Shown here piece after piece: positions 31,764 to 39,368 of a stretch of 52,808 nt of DNA. Under the pieces are notes generated by a model. That model was not told where the DNA came from. It did not search any database and saw only the letters and a program-made list of their open reading frames with translations. The position numbers were made by a program, and so were the translations under genes. Each line of letters opens with the position of its first letter. Position 1 is the stretch's first letter. This DNA comes from CAG-217 sp963638105 (GTDB lineage Bacteria; Bacillota; Clostridia; Oscillospirales; Acutalibacteraceae), in assembly GCA_963638105.1 (NCBI GenBank), contig CAVHPP010000014.1, positions 1 to 52,808 of the forward strand, given 5' to 3'.

Positions 31764-32702
31764 TTATTCCGCCTGCAAAACCGCTTTGGTAATAAAGGCG
31801 TCTATATCCCGGTACACCTCCGGGCTGTTGGTCTCTCGCAAAATCTCGTGCCGGGCACCGGGATACAAAAGCACCTGTACCCGGGTGTGGCCGGTGGCCT
31901 TCAGTCGGTCGCTGACCGCCCGAATACCGGCGCCGTAATTGCTCACCGGATCCTCCCCACCGGACACAAAGAGAATAGGCAGATCCTTTGGTACACGGGC
32001 GTACCAGTCCTTACTGCCGCACTCCAGCATCAGCCGTCCCAGATCGCCGTAGGCGGCCACAGTAAAGGTAAAACCGCAGGCGTCGTCTGCAACATAATCA
32101 TCCACCGACGCGGTATCTCGACTGAGCCAGTCTACAGAAGTGCGACCCTCAAAATGGTCGTTATAGCCCTTAAAGCCGGTATTTTCCAGCCACTTGGAGC
32201 GATAGTGCTTACCCTTAACGGCGCCCAGTACATTGGTCACCGCCACGCTGATATTTGCCAGCGGATTCGGCCCGCCGGTGCCCACATAAATGGCCGCCGC
32301 ATAGTCCAGATCCGGGTAGCGGGCGGTAAAGCACCGCATAATAAAGCTGCCCATAGAATGGCCGGCAATAACCAGCTTCTTGTCCGGATATTCGCCCCGG
32401 GCAATATCATACAGCCGCCGCACATCTTGCAGCAGAGCATTGTACCCGTCCTTATCGCCAAAGAACCCCCTGTCCTCCGGCGTTTCGCAGGACTGACCGT
32501 GGCCCAGCATATCGTGCATAAAGACCGCATAGCCCATATCCGCAAAGGCCTGCAAAAAGTCGCCGTAGCGGCCGCAGTGCTCAGCCATACCGTGGTGGAG
32601 CAGCAGCACGGCCTTCACATTGCCGTCTTCCGGATACCACTGCCAGGCATGAATGGTGGCCAGCGCGCTGGCGCTGGGATAAGTGTACGCTTTCGTTTTC
32701 AT
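31764..32702 (-). CDS. Alpha/beta hydrolase, lysophospholipase/monoacylglycerol lipase type
   Basis: A cytoplasmic serine hydrolase of 312 residues (PldB/MGL-like). The oxyanion-hole stretch is LLHHGMAEHCGRYGDF, then VFMHDMLGHGQSCE, nucleophile elbow VIAGHSMGSFIM (Ser), Asp in FVSGGEDPVSNYGAG and His in YPGARHEILRE. The triad is complete. It probably releases fatty acid from monoacylglycerols or lysophospholipids. The start ATG follows AAGGGGGATTTTTCT. A 15-base palindrome sits just before that site. It lies downstream of mscL on the same strand, but the 81-bp gap and palindrome suggest its own control. No lipid-anchor or signal peptide. Confidence 0.9.
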   Translation of the reverse strand: MKTKAYTYPSASALATIHAWQWYPEDGNVKAVLLLHHGMAEHCGRYGDFLQAFADMGYAVFMHDMLGHGQSCETPEDRGFFGDKDGYNALLQDVRRLYDIARGEYPDKKLVIAGHSMGSFIMRCFTARYPDLDYAAAIYVGTGGPNPLANISVAVTNVLGAVKGKHYRSKWLENTGFKGYNDHFEGRTSVDWLSRDTASVDDYVADDACGFTFTVAAYGDLGRLMLECGSKDWYARVPKDLPILFVSGGEDPVSNYGAGIRAVSDRLKATGHTRVQVLLYPGARHEILRETNSPEVYRDIDAFITKAVLQAE

Positions 32703-32721
32703 AGAAAAATCCCCCTTAACG

Positions 32722-32736
32722 CAGGCAATGCCTGCT
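32722..32736. other. Short perfect palindrome upstream of the hydrolase gene
   Basis: GCAGGC-AAT-GCCTGC, 6-bp arms, about 10 bp ahead of the ribosome site. It could be an operator or a leader hairpin; there is no following U-run. Confidence 0.35.
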
Positions 32737-32783
32737 GATTCTATGTAAAATTATTATCGCTACATATTCAGTTTTCGCTGTCG

Positions 32784-33218
32784 TTACTCTGCCTTTTCGT
32801 CCTCCAGCACCGAGGTGCAGTGGGGACAGCGGGTGGCAGCAATGTCAATCTCGCTCTTGCAGTAGGGGCAGACCTTGGTGGTCGGCGCCGCCTGCGCCTC
32901 TTTCTCATGGGTGGCGTGCTTCACTGCGTCGGACAGCTTATTCAGCCCTTTGACCATACAGAAGATGATCAGCGCCATAATCAGGAAATTCACCACAGCG
33001 GACAAAAACGCGCCGTAGTCCAGATAATTATCTCCCAGCAGATGAATCTTGCCCTGAATCTCCGCGCCGCCGATACAGTTGAGCAGCGGTTTGATGATCG
33101 AGTCCGTCAAGGCGGTAACCACGCCGGTAAAAGCGGAACCGATGATCACGCCGACGGCCAGGTCCATCACATTGCCGCGGGAAATAAATTCCTTAAACTC
33201 CTGAAAAAACTTCTTCAT
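32784..33218 (-). CDS. mscL: Large-conductance mechanosensitive channel with C-terminal zinc ribbon
   Basis: A pressure-release channel of the cytoplasmic membrane, 144 residues. The N-terminal helix MKKFFQEFKEFISRGNVMDL and first transmembrane segment AVGVIIGSAFTGVVTALTDS are classic MscL; the second membrane helix is AVVNFLIMALIIFCMVKGLN. The usual cytoplasmic helix bundle is followed by CPYCKSEIDIAATRCPHC, a two-CxxC zinc ribbon, as found in many Bacillota MscL proteins. The start at 33216-33218 follows GAGGGA; a longer frame upstream would overlap the radical SAM gene and is rejected. A promoter is readable at the end of that gene. Confidence 0.93.
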   Translation of the reverse strand: MKKFFQEFKEFISRGNVMDLAVGVIIGSAFTGVVTALTDSIIKPLLNCIGGAEIQGKIHLLGDNYLDYGAFLSAVVNFLIMALIIFCMVKGLNKLSDAVKHATHEKEAQAAPTTKVCPYCKSEIDIAATRCPHCTSVLEDEKAE

Positions 33219-33267
33219 TTGTACATTCCCTCGTCTTTTCACTTTTCGGCGCACAGCGTCTGACTGT

Positions 33268-33296
33268 ATTCTATCACACAATGCCGGTAAAATCAA
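33268..33296 (-). promoter_or_regulatory. Possible mscL promoter inside the radical SAM gene end
   Basis: Minus-strand TTGATT (33291-33296), 17-bp spacer, TAGAAT (33268-33273), 50 bp before the mscL ATG. Confidence 0.5.
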
Positions 33297-34143
33297 ATGC
33301 CGGAATAAAATCTTTACCTGCCGCGCTGCGCTGCTGCAAAAACACCTGATCCATACCCAGCGCCAGGGCGTGATCCGCCACCTTGTCGTACTCCCGTCGG
33401 GTGATGGTGCGCGTCAGCTCCGGGTAGCGCTCCAACCCCGGCATAGGGGTGTACTGGGCCATCAGGGACACATAGGTACCCGGCAAATGGCTGTGCAACC
33501 AGTCCAACGCCTCAATGGCCGAATTGGTATTGCCCGGCAAAATCAAATGACGCACAATCATACCGGACAGCATTTTATCCCCGTCCCACCGATCCTGCAC
33601 CTGGCGGCGCATTTCCAGCAGCGCCGGGCCCACCCGCTCCACATAGTCCGGCGCAGCGCTGTAAGCCGCCGCCTTAGCCGGGCGGGTGTACTTGAAGTCC
33701 GGCAAATAAATATCCACCAGCCCCTCCAGCTGCCGCAGGGTCTCTACTCGCTCATAGCCGCCGGTGTTGTACACCACCGGCACCGGGGGCTTCCATCGGC
33801 GCAGCAGCCGCGCCAAGGCCGGTGCGTACTGGGTAGGGCTGACCAAATTGATATTCTGCGCCCCGGCGTCAATCAGCCGCTGCATACCGGCGATCAGCTG
33901 ATCCTCCGTCAGGTCCACACCCTTGCAGCCCCGGCTGATCTCCGTATTCTGGCAAAACACGCACTTTAGCGGACAGCCGGAGAAAAAGATTGCTCCGCTG
34001 CCGGTCTTGCCGCTGATACACGGCTCCTCCCAGGCGTGCAGCGCCATACGCGCCACCCGAAAGGCAGCGCCTACGCCGCAGGCGCCCACGGCCGTGGTAC
34101 GATCTGTACCACATCGGCGGGGGCAGGCATTGCACCCGCTCAC
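33274..34143 (-). CDS. Radical SAM protein, PflA-like (COG1313 type)
   Basis: A radical S-adenosylmethionine enzyme of 289 residues resembling the uncharacterised PflX group. The radical SAM Cys triad is FSGCPLKCVFCQNTEIS. An extra N-terminal Cys group, CNACPRRCGTDRT, may hold a second metal site. GAQNINLVSPTQYAPAL and YLPDFKYTRPAKAAAY are typical of the family. The function is unknown; it may activate a glycyl-radical enzyme or modify a protein or peptide, and no glycyl-radical partner is in the window. It starts at GTG (34141-34143), overlapping the rsmI stop as GTGA, so it belongs to the trmN6-like/rsmI operon. Confidence 0.9.
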   Translation of the reverse strand: MSGCNACPRRCGTDRTTAVGACGVGAAFRVARMALHAWEEPCISGKTGSGAIFFSGCPLKCVFCQNTEISRGCKGVDLTEDQLIAGMQRLIDAGAQNINLVSPTQYAPALARLLRRWKPPVPVVYNTGGYERVETLRQLEGLVDIYLPDFKYTRPAKAAAYSAAPDYVERVGPALLEMRRQVQDRWDGDKMLSGMIVRHLILPGNTNSAIEALDWLHSHLPGTYVSLMAQYTPMPGLERYPELTRTITRREYDKVADHALALGMDQVFLQQRSAAGKDFIPAFDFTGIV

Positions 34144-34961
34144 AGCAGCGCCTTATAGAGATCGCCTTTTTTGTACGGTGTTACCGCGGCAATCTCCTTG
34201 GCGGCAGCGTTAACGGAAGCGCCTTTTTCCACCAGCGCACGAGCCTGTGCCACCGCCTGGTCAAAGGTGATGGCGTCCGTTGGCTCGGCCTTTTTGCCTG
34301 CCACGATCAGCACGATCTCCCCTTTGATCTTATTTTCCGTATAGTCTTTCTCCGCCTGTGCCAAGGTGGTACGCACCACCTGCTCATGCACCTTGGTCAG
34401 TTCCCGCACAATGGCGATCTCTCGGTCGCCCAGCACCCGGTGCAGATCCCCAATGGTGTTGATAAACTTATGGGGCGCCTCATAAAAAATCATGGTGCGC
34501 TTCTCGTCCTTAAGCTCCTCCAGGTGGTCCCGGCGGGATTTTTTATTGACGGACAAAAAGCCCTCAAAGGTAAAGCGCCCGCTCTCCATACCGGACACTG
34601 CCAGCGCCGTGGCAAAGGCCACCGGCCCGGGCACGGACACCACCGGAATCCCCTGCAAGTGGCACAGGTGCACCAGATCCTGCCCCGGGTCCGAAATGGC
34701 GGGCATACCTGCGTCCGTTACAATGGCGCAGTCCTCCCCCGCCGCAATGCGGGCGGTGATGATCTCGCCCCGCTCCCGACGGTTGTGCTCATAATAGCTG
34801 ACCATCTCTTTTTTGATACCAAAATGATTCAGCAGCTTTAAGGTCACCCGGGTGTCCTCTGCTGCAATAAAATCCACAGCCCCCAGAGTATCTACCGCCC
34901 GGGGCGACCAGTCGCTTAAATTCCCGATGGGCGTGCCCACCACATATAAAGTACCGCTCAC
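34140..34961 (-). CDS. rsmI: 16S rRNA (cytidine-1402-2'-O)-methyltransferase RsmI
   Basis: Methylates the ribose of C1402 in the decoding centre. It has 273 residues, the usual length. Tetrapyrrole-methylase fold motifs: YVVGTPIGNLSDWSPRAV, DFIAAEDTRVTLKLLNHFGI, IVTDAGMPAISDPGQDLV, ALAVSGMESGRFTFEGFL and ALRVIFYEAPHKF-like IFYEAPHKFINTI. The C-terminus has a short helix-turn-helix-like end (ASVNAAAKEIAAVTPYKKGD). The start is GTG (34959-34961) with GGAGG ahead, overlapping the upstream methyltransferase stop (GTGA). The neighbouring order trmN6-like then rsmI matches yabB-yabC of Bacillus. Confidence 0.96.
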   Translation of the reverse strand: MSGTLYVVGTPIGNLSDWSPRAVDTLGAVDFIAAEDTRVTLKLLNHFGIKKEMVSYYEHNRRERGEIITARIAAGEDCAIVTDAGMPAISDPGQDLVHLCHLQGIPVVSVPGPVAFATALAVSGMESGRFTFEGFLSVNKKSRRDHLEELKDEKRTMIFYEAPHKFINTIGDLHRVLGDREIAIVRELTKVHEQVVRTTLAQAEKDYTENKIKGEIVLIVAGKKAEPTDAITFDQAVAQARALVEKGASVNAAAKEIAAVTPYKKGDLYKALL

Positions 34962-35686
34962 TTTGCGCCTCCTTCAAAATATGCGCCGTATATTCTTTGC
35001 ATTTCCGCCTGGCCCGCCGGGCTTTCCAAAATCAGCGTAGGCTCCGCCGTTAAGTACGCCTTCGCGCCCTTGCGCCCCTCCATCAGCAACAAAAAGGGTG
35101 CCTCCCCCTCCCGGTGCTGCACCAGCCGCAGCCGCTTAGGCTCCAAATCATGGGCACGCATAGCCGTTACAATATCCGCCAGCCGTTCCGGCCGATGGCA
35201 AATGCAAAACCGCCCGCCGAACTGCAACAGATAGCCCGCTGCCGCGCAGGCGTCCTGCAAGGTGCAGCACACCTCGTGCCGGGCAATTTGATCCCACGGC
35301 TCCGGCGACAAAATGCCCGTATCCACCGGCTTGTACGGCGGGTTCATACTCACCAGGGTAAAGCTGCCCGCCGGGTACAGCTGCCGGTATTCCCGCAGAT
35401 CTGCCTGCTGCACCGTCAGCCGATCTTCCAAATGATTGATAGCCACCGCCTGCTGCACCTGCCGTACCGCCTGCGCCTGAATATCCAGGCACGCCACCGG
35501 ACTTTGCCGGGTATCTCGCAGCCAAAGCAGAGGAATAATTCCACAACCTGTGCCCAAATCCAGCGCCCGATCCCGGCGGCGAATGCGGGCAAAATCCGCC
35601 AGCACCACGGCGTCCGTACCAAAGGTATGGCGATCACTGACCACGATTTGCATGTGCTCTGCCAAAGGCATAACCGTCTCGTTCAT
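34958..35686 (-). CDS. tRNA1(Val) (adenine-37-N6)-methyltransferase-like (TrmN6/YabB)
   Basis: A SAM-dependent N6-adenine methyltransferase of 242 residues, of the group that modifies A37 of tRNA. The opening HMQIVVSDRHTFGTDAVVLA is characteristic, followed by the SAM motif ALDLGTGCGIIPLLWL and the catalytic VSMNPPYKP (NPPY). The ATG at 35684-35686 is chosen with GGGAGAG nearby; an in-frame GTG twelve bases upstream would swallow that site. It begins an operon with rsmI and the radical SAM gene (two GTGA overlaps). A promoter TTGCCA-N17-TATAAT lies just upstream. The target in Bacillota is less certain than in E. coli. Confidence 0.9.
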   Translation of the reverse strand: MNETVMPLAEHMQIVVSDRHTFGTDAVVLADFARIRRRDRALDLGTGCGIIPLLWLRDTRQSPVACLDIQAQAVRQVQQAVAINHLEDRLTVQQADLREYRQLYPAGSFTLVSMNPPYKPVDTGILSPEPWDQIARHEVCCTLQDACAAAGYLLQFGGRFCICHRPERLADIVTAMRAHDLEPKRLRLVQHREGEAPFLLLMEGRKGAKAYLTAEPTLILESPAGQAEMQRIYGAYFEGGAK

Positions 35687-35727
35687 AGGCTCTCCCACTA
35701 CCGGGCCGTGCCCGGGTCTTTGCGCTT

Positions 35728-35756
35728 ATTATATACCCGCCGCCCCGCTTTGGCAA
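35728..35756 (-). promoter_or_regulatory. Promoter of the trmN6-like/rsmI/radical SAM operon
   Basis: Minus-strand TTGCCA (35751-35756), 17-bp spacer, TATAAT (35728-35733). A small GGGC...GCCC hairpin lies in the leader. Confidence 0.75.
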
Positions 35757-35761
35757 GCGGG

Positions 35762-35808
35762 CAAAAAAAGACACGCCCAAAGCCAAAGCTCTCGGCGTGT
35801 TCTTTTTG
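35762..35808 (-). terminator. Terminator of the ferredoxin gene
   Basis: Minus-strand stem ACACGCC / GGCGTGT with a 15-nt loop region, followed by CTTTTTTT. Confidence 0.8.
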
Positions 35809-35842
35809 TTTGTACAAAAGCAGAAAAATCTACAAAATCCGC

Positions 35843-36013
35843 TTATGCCTGGGCAGGCGCACCCACGGGGCAGGTAGCCTCGCACGCACCGCACTCAATG
35901 CAAGCGTCAGCGTCAATTACAAATTTGCCGTCACCCTCGGAGATGGCGGAAACCGGACACTCTGCTGCGCAAGCACCGCAGGAAATACAATCATCAGAAA
36001 TCTGATATGCCAT
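35843..36013 (-). CDS. 2[4Fe-4S] ferredoxin
   Basis: A small electron carrier of 56 residues. It starts MAYQISDDCISCGACAAECP and has the second cluster motif CIECGACEATCPVG, so it carries the eight Cys for two [4Fe-4S] clusters, as in clostridial ferredoxins. The start is set by a textbook site, AGGAGGTGTTTATC before ATG (36011-36013); the longer frame upstream runs through the promoter. It has its own promoter and terminator, so it is a highly expressed single-gene unit. It stands between ricT and the trmN6-like gene, where Bacillus has yabA. Its partner enzymes are not identifiable here. Confidence 0.96.
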   Translation of the reverse strand: MAYQISDDCISCGACAAECPVSAISEGDGKFVIDADACIECGACEATCPVGAPAQA

Positions 36014-36044
36014 GATAAACACCTCCTGTATGTTTCTCAACCTA

Positions 36045-36073
36045 AATATAACAGCATTGATTTGAAAATGCAA
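36045..36073 (-). promoter_or_regulatory. Ferredoxin promoter
   Basis: Minus-strand TTGCAT (36068-36073), 17-bp spacer, TATATT (36045-36050), 31 bp before the start codon. Confidence 0.8.
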
Positions 36074-36099
36074 GTGAATTCGAAAAAATTAGTCTTGCC

Positions 36100-36969
36100 T
36101 TACTTCTCCGCCTGGGCGGGCTTGTCCGCTTTTTTTTCATTTTTGCCGCCGCGACGAGGCGCACGCACCACGCGCACCTCTTCCCGATTGACGATCACCG
36201 GCGCGCCCTCCGGCGCATTGTCCAGCTGCACTTTCAGCTTACCGGTAAGCAGCGCCGCATCTACCACCGTGCCGCGGCCCTCCCGGCAGTCCACCACAGT
36301 GCCTCGGCGGGGGGTGATCTTTGCCAGGTATTCATAAGAGTTCTGCTCATATTTCAGGCAGCACATCAGCCGCCCGCAAGTGCCGCTGATCTTAGAGGGG
36401 GACAGGCTCAGACCCTGCTCCTTGGCCATTTTGATAGACACGGAGTGGAAGTCGTTGAGAAAGGTGGAGCAGCAAAACGGCCGCCCGCACACGCCCAGAC
36501 CGCCCAGCATCTTGGCCTCGTCCCGCACGCCGATCTGGCGCAGCTCAATACGGGTATGGAAAGTGGAAGCCAGATCCTTGACCAGCTCTCTAAAGTCCAC
36601 ACGGCCGTCCGCGGTAAAGTAAAACAGGATCTTGGACCCGTCAAAGGCGTATTCCACCTCGGTCAGGTTCATATCCAGCTTGTGCTTCTCGATCTTTTGC
36701 AGGCACACCTCGTAGGCGCGCTTCTCTTTTTCTTTATTTTCTTCCAGAATTTGCTTGTCTCTGGCGGTGGCAATACGCAGCACCGGCTTGAGGGGAGCGG
36801 TTACCTCATTCTCTGCCACCTCTTTGGGGGCATACTGGGCCACGCCGCACTCCATACCCCGGGCGGTCTCTACCACCACCAGGTCGCCTTTTTTGATCTC
36901 CAACCCCTTAGGGTCAAAATAATATGTTTTGCCGGTGTCCTTAAACCGAACGCCTACCACTTTTGTCAT
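36100..36969 (-). CDS. ricT: PSP1 domain protein RicT (YaaT)
   Basis: A 289-residue cytoplasmic protein. In Bacillus RicT joins RicA and RicF in a complex that carries [4Fe-4S] clusters and guides RNase Y processing, sporulation and competence. The PSP1 core includes RGMECGVAQYAPKEV, and the Cys-rich block shows GVCGRPFCCSTFLNDF then GTCGRLMCCLKYEQNSYEYL, the likely cluster ligands. The C-terminus is a basic tail (VRAPRRGGKNEKKADKPAQ). It follows holB by 11 bp and darA-holB precede it, the same order as yaaQ-holB-yaaT. RicA and RicF are not in the window. Confidence 0.95.
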   Translation of the reverse strand: MTKVVGVRFKDTGKTYYFDPKGLEIKKGDLVVVETARGMECGVAQYAPKEVAENEVTAPLKPVLRIATARDKQILEENKEKEKRAYEVCLQKIEKHKLDMNLTEVEYAFDGSKILFYFTADGRVDFRELVKDLASTFHTRIELRQIGVRDEAKMLGGLGVCGRPFCCSTFLNDFHSVSIKMAKEQGLSLSPSKISGTCGRLMCCLKYEQNSYEYLAKITPRRGTVVDCREGRGTVVDAALLTGKLKVQLDNAPEGAPVIVNREEVRVVRAPRRGGKNEKKADKPAQAEK

Positions 36970-36980
36970 AATCTATCCTC

Positions 36981-37964
36981 CTAACGGCCGATCGCCTGGC
37001 GCAAATCGGCACAAAATTTTGTGATCAGCAGGGCGTTATTGGCATTTTGCAGCGCCCGCTGATAGGTGTCCTCTGCCACAGATACCAGTTGCAGCAGTTG
37101 TTTTCTTGTACATTTGGAGCCAAGCAGCCGGGGGATTCGGTCGCTGCCGGAAAGCAGATCGGCGCCGCTGTCCAGCACCAATGCGTCCCGAAACAAATCC
37201 CGCAGCACCCCGCAGATATTCAGCACCGCCTGCCTGTCCTTTTGCAGTGGCGCACAAGCGCAAATGAGCGCATACTCATTCTCCGCCACCAGCGCTCGGC
37301 ACAGCTCGGCGGACAGGGCGCTGTACTTGGCGGCCTCGCCGTCCTCCAGGCTCTCCATGGCCTTGCCGATATTGCCGTTCCACAGCTGCAACGCCTGGCG
37401 CACCCGCTCCGGGTCCGCCTCCGGCTGCCGCTGCATAATGAAGTCCGCACCGATCTCTACCGGCACGCCCTCCAACCGAAACACCACACTGCGAGACAGC
37501 ACCGTGGGCAACAGAGCGCTCTTGTTCTCCACCGTTAAAATGAACCGCACATAAGCCGGCGGTTCCTCCAGCACTTTCAAAATGGCATTCTGGGCCTGCA
37601 CGCTCATCAAATGGGCGTTAACCAATATGTAGATCTTATAATCCGCCTCGTTGGGGGTCATATACACATCGCCCACAATCTGATCCACCGTCTTTTTGTG
37701 GAACGAGCGGGCGCCCCCCTCCGGGGCATAGACCAAAATATCCGGGTGCACCCCGGCACGGGCCTTGTGGCACTGGGGACAACTGTCGCAAGGGCGGTGC
37801 TCGCCCCGGCACACCAGTGCCGCAGCCAGCTCACCGGCCAGCGTGCGCTTGCCCAGGCCACTCTCCCCCTCCAGCACCACGGCGTGGGGCAGACGGCCGC
37901 GGTCTACCAGTGCAGACAGCTGGGCCTTGATTTTTTCATTCCCGAGAAAGTGCTTAAATTCCAT
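36981..37964 (-). CDS. holB: DNA polymerase III delta' subunit
   Basis: A clamp-loader subunit of 327 residues that opens the sliding clamp with tau and delta. It has Walker A-like VLEGESGLGKRTLAGELA, a four-Cys zinc site CRGEHRPCDSCPQC, and sensor stretch NAILKVLEEPPAYVRFILTV followed by LPTVLSRSVVF, all typical of HolB. The C-terminal helical domain is variable. The ATG at 37962-37964 lies 8 bp after the darA stop. It is between darA and ricT as in Bacillus. Identification is firm. Confidence 0.95.
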   Translation of the reverse strand: MEFKHFLGNEKIKAQLSALVDRGRLPHAVVLEGESGLGKRTLAGELAAALVCRGEHRPCDSCPQCHKARAGVHPDILVYAPEGGARSFHKKTVDQIVGDVYMTPNEADYKIYILVNAHLMSVQAQNAILKVLEEPPAYVRFILTVENKSALLPTVLSRSVVFRLEGVPVEIGADFIMQRQPEADPERVRQALQLWNGNIGKAMESLEDGEAAKYSALSAELCRALVAENEYALICACAPLQKDRQAVLNICGVLRDLFRDALVLDSGADLLSGSDRIPRLLGSKCTRKQLLQLVSVAEDTYQRALQNANNALLITKFCADLRQAIGR

Positions 37965-37972
37965 ACTTGCCT

Positions 37973-38296
37973 TTACAATTTGCGGAACTCATCCACATTG
38001 ATCACGAACGCCACTGCGCCGTATTCCTCCACGTCCACCGGCTGGCGCAGCAACGAGCCCTCCAGCGTACTGGCCACGCCCACCTGGCGCACTACCCGCT
38101 TGGTCACATGCTTCTTCAGCACATCAAACAGCTGCTCCACCTTGTCATCCTCCGTGCCGATAAACAGCGTGGTGTGCCCATCGGCCAGGAACTGACCGGT
38201 GGTGGAGATACGGGAGGAGGCAAAGCCCTCCTGGGTAATCGCATCCAAAACTTTGGAAACATCTTTATTGGAAATTACAGCCATAACCAGCTTCAT
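37973..38296 (-). CDS. darA: Cyclic-di-AMP receptor DarA (PII-like, YaaQ)
   Basis: A small trimeric PII-like signal protein of 107 residues that binds cyclic di-AMP. The start MKLVMAVISNKDVSKVLDAI, the T-loop-type GFASSRISTTGQFLADGHTT, and FIGTEDDKVEQLFDVLKKHV fit the family. Gly/Thr/Ser near TGQF contribute the nucleotide pocket. The ATG at 38294-38296 gives the family-typical N-terminus; another ATG 12 bases upstream lies almost on the AAAGGA site. It opens the darA-holB-ricT operon behind TTGTAA-N17-TATAAT. Targets of DarA are unknown in general. Confidence 0.94.
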   Translation of the reverse strand: MKLVMAVISNKDVSKVLDAITQEGFASSRISTTGQFLADGHTTLFIGTEDDKVEQLFDVLKKHVTKRVVRQVGVASTLEGSLLRQPVDVEEYGAVAFVINVDEFRKL

Positions 38297-38328
38297 GTAA
38301 ACATCCATCCTTTCCGTTAATGCTTCTT

Positions 38329-38357
38329 ATTATACGCCTTGGTTCACAGCTTTACAA
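38329..38357 (-). promoter_or_regulatory. Promoter of the darA-holB-ricT operon
   Basis: Minus-strand TTGTAA (38352-38357), 17-bp spacer, TATAAT (38329-38334). Confidence 0.78.
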
Positions 38358-38428
38358 CTATCTGTATTATTACTTCAAATAAAATTTACAATTTGTACTT
38401 ATTTAGACAAATTTTGCCTTTTTGGGGG

Positions 38429-39358
38429 TTAAACCACCGCTGCCAGCGCCACCACCACCGGCATGGTGACAATGGAAAACAGCGAGGACTGGGCGGCCAA
38501 CTCGCTGCCCAAGGCGGCGTCATTGTCGTACTTGGCCGCATACATAGCCGTATTGGTAGCCGTGGGAGCAGAGGCGGAGATGACCATAGCGATCAGCAGA
38601 TCGCCTCGCACGCCGCACAGATAAAACAGCCCCACCATACACAGGGGGATCACTGCCAAACGCATTAGGGAGCAGAAGTACAGCTCCTTTTTGGCAAACA
38701 TACGCTTCCAGTCCGCATTGGCCAGGAAGGTGCCGAAAATAATCATAGCCAAAGGCGAATTACAGTTGCCCACCATCTCCATGGGCCGCAGGATCATTTG
38801 GGGCAGCCTGGGCTGCAAAAAGAACAGCGGCAGCCCGATGAGCACCGCCATGGAGCCGGGGTTCAGCACCAACCGGCGCAGGTCGATCTTTGCGGTATGG
38901 CCGCTGATCTCATAAATACCGTAAGTAAAGGCCACCACATTAAAGACAGCCACATACACGGAGCAGTAGAACACGCCCTCCGAGCCAATCACCGCCTGCG
39001 CCAAAGGCAGCGCCAAAAAGCTGGCGTTGGAGAACAGCATACCGTAGCGGTACACGCCCCGCTCCATGGGACTGCGGCGACGAAAGCACAGCTGTCCCAG
39101 CACGCCGCCCACCAGGTGGGTGGCAAAGGCACACACAAATGCCAAAAGAATACCCCGCACATGGTTCGGGGTGTACGCCATGGTCATAAATGTATAGATA
39201 ATGGCAATGGGCAGCACGATATTAAACAGCAGGTCGATCACCCGCTTGGCGTCTGCCTGGCGAAACACGCCCAGCTTATCCGTCACAAAGCCGATCAGAG
39301 AAATCAGGTACAGCATCAGCACCTGACCGGCCACGGTCTTTAAGGTTGCAAAAAACAA
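38429..39358 (-). CDS. AEC family transporter (auxin-efflux-carrier type)
   Basis: A ten-helix membrane transporter of 309 residues. Family features: an N-terminal helix then LIGFVTDKLGVFRQADAKRV, LLFNIVLPIAIIYTFMTM with the helix break, a central hydrophilic loop, LAMIIFGTFLANADWKR, and the C-terminal ISASAPTATNTAMYAAKYDN, a well-conserved AEC segment. Bacterial AEC proteins move malate, lactate or other organic acids. The start is TTG (39356-39358), set by AGGAG 7 bp upstream; a GTG six bases earlier is too close to that site. It follows the unknown membrane protein by 10 bp in an operon led by citrate synthase. Confidence 0.88.
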   Translation of the reverse strand: MFFATLKTVAGQVLMLYLISLIGFVTDKLGVFRQADAKRVIDLLFNIVLPIAIIYTFMTMAYTPNHVRGILLAFVCAFATHLVGGVLGQLCFRRRSPMERGVYRYGMLFSNASFLALPLAQAVIGSEGVFYCSVYVAVFNVVAFTYGIYEISGHTAKIDLRRLVLNPGSMAVLIGLPLFFLQPRLPQMILRPMEMVGNCNSPLAMIIFGTFLANADWKRMFAKKELYFCSLMRLAVIPLCMVGLFYLCGVRGDLLIAMVISASAPTATNTAMYAAKYDNDAALGSELAAQSSLFSIVTMPVVVALAAVV

Positions 39359-39368
39359 AGGCACGCTC

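Noticed and set aside
33219..33296. N-terminal extension of MscL by 26 residues
   Set aside because: It would overlap the radical SAM gene and pass through the promoter; the ATG at 33218 has a proper ribosome site and the family N-terminus.
36014..36073. 20-residue extension of the ferredoxin
   Set aside because: The extension covers the -10 and -35 boxes; AGGAGGTG marks the ATG at 36013.
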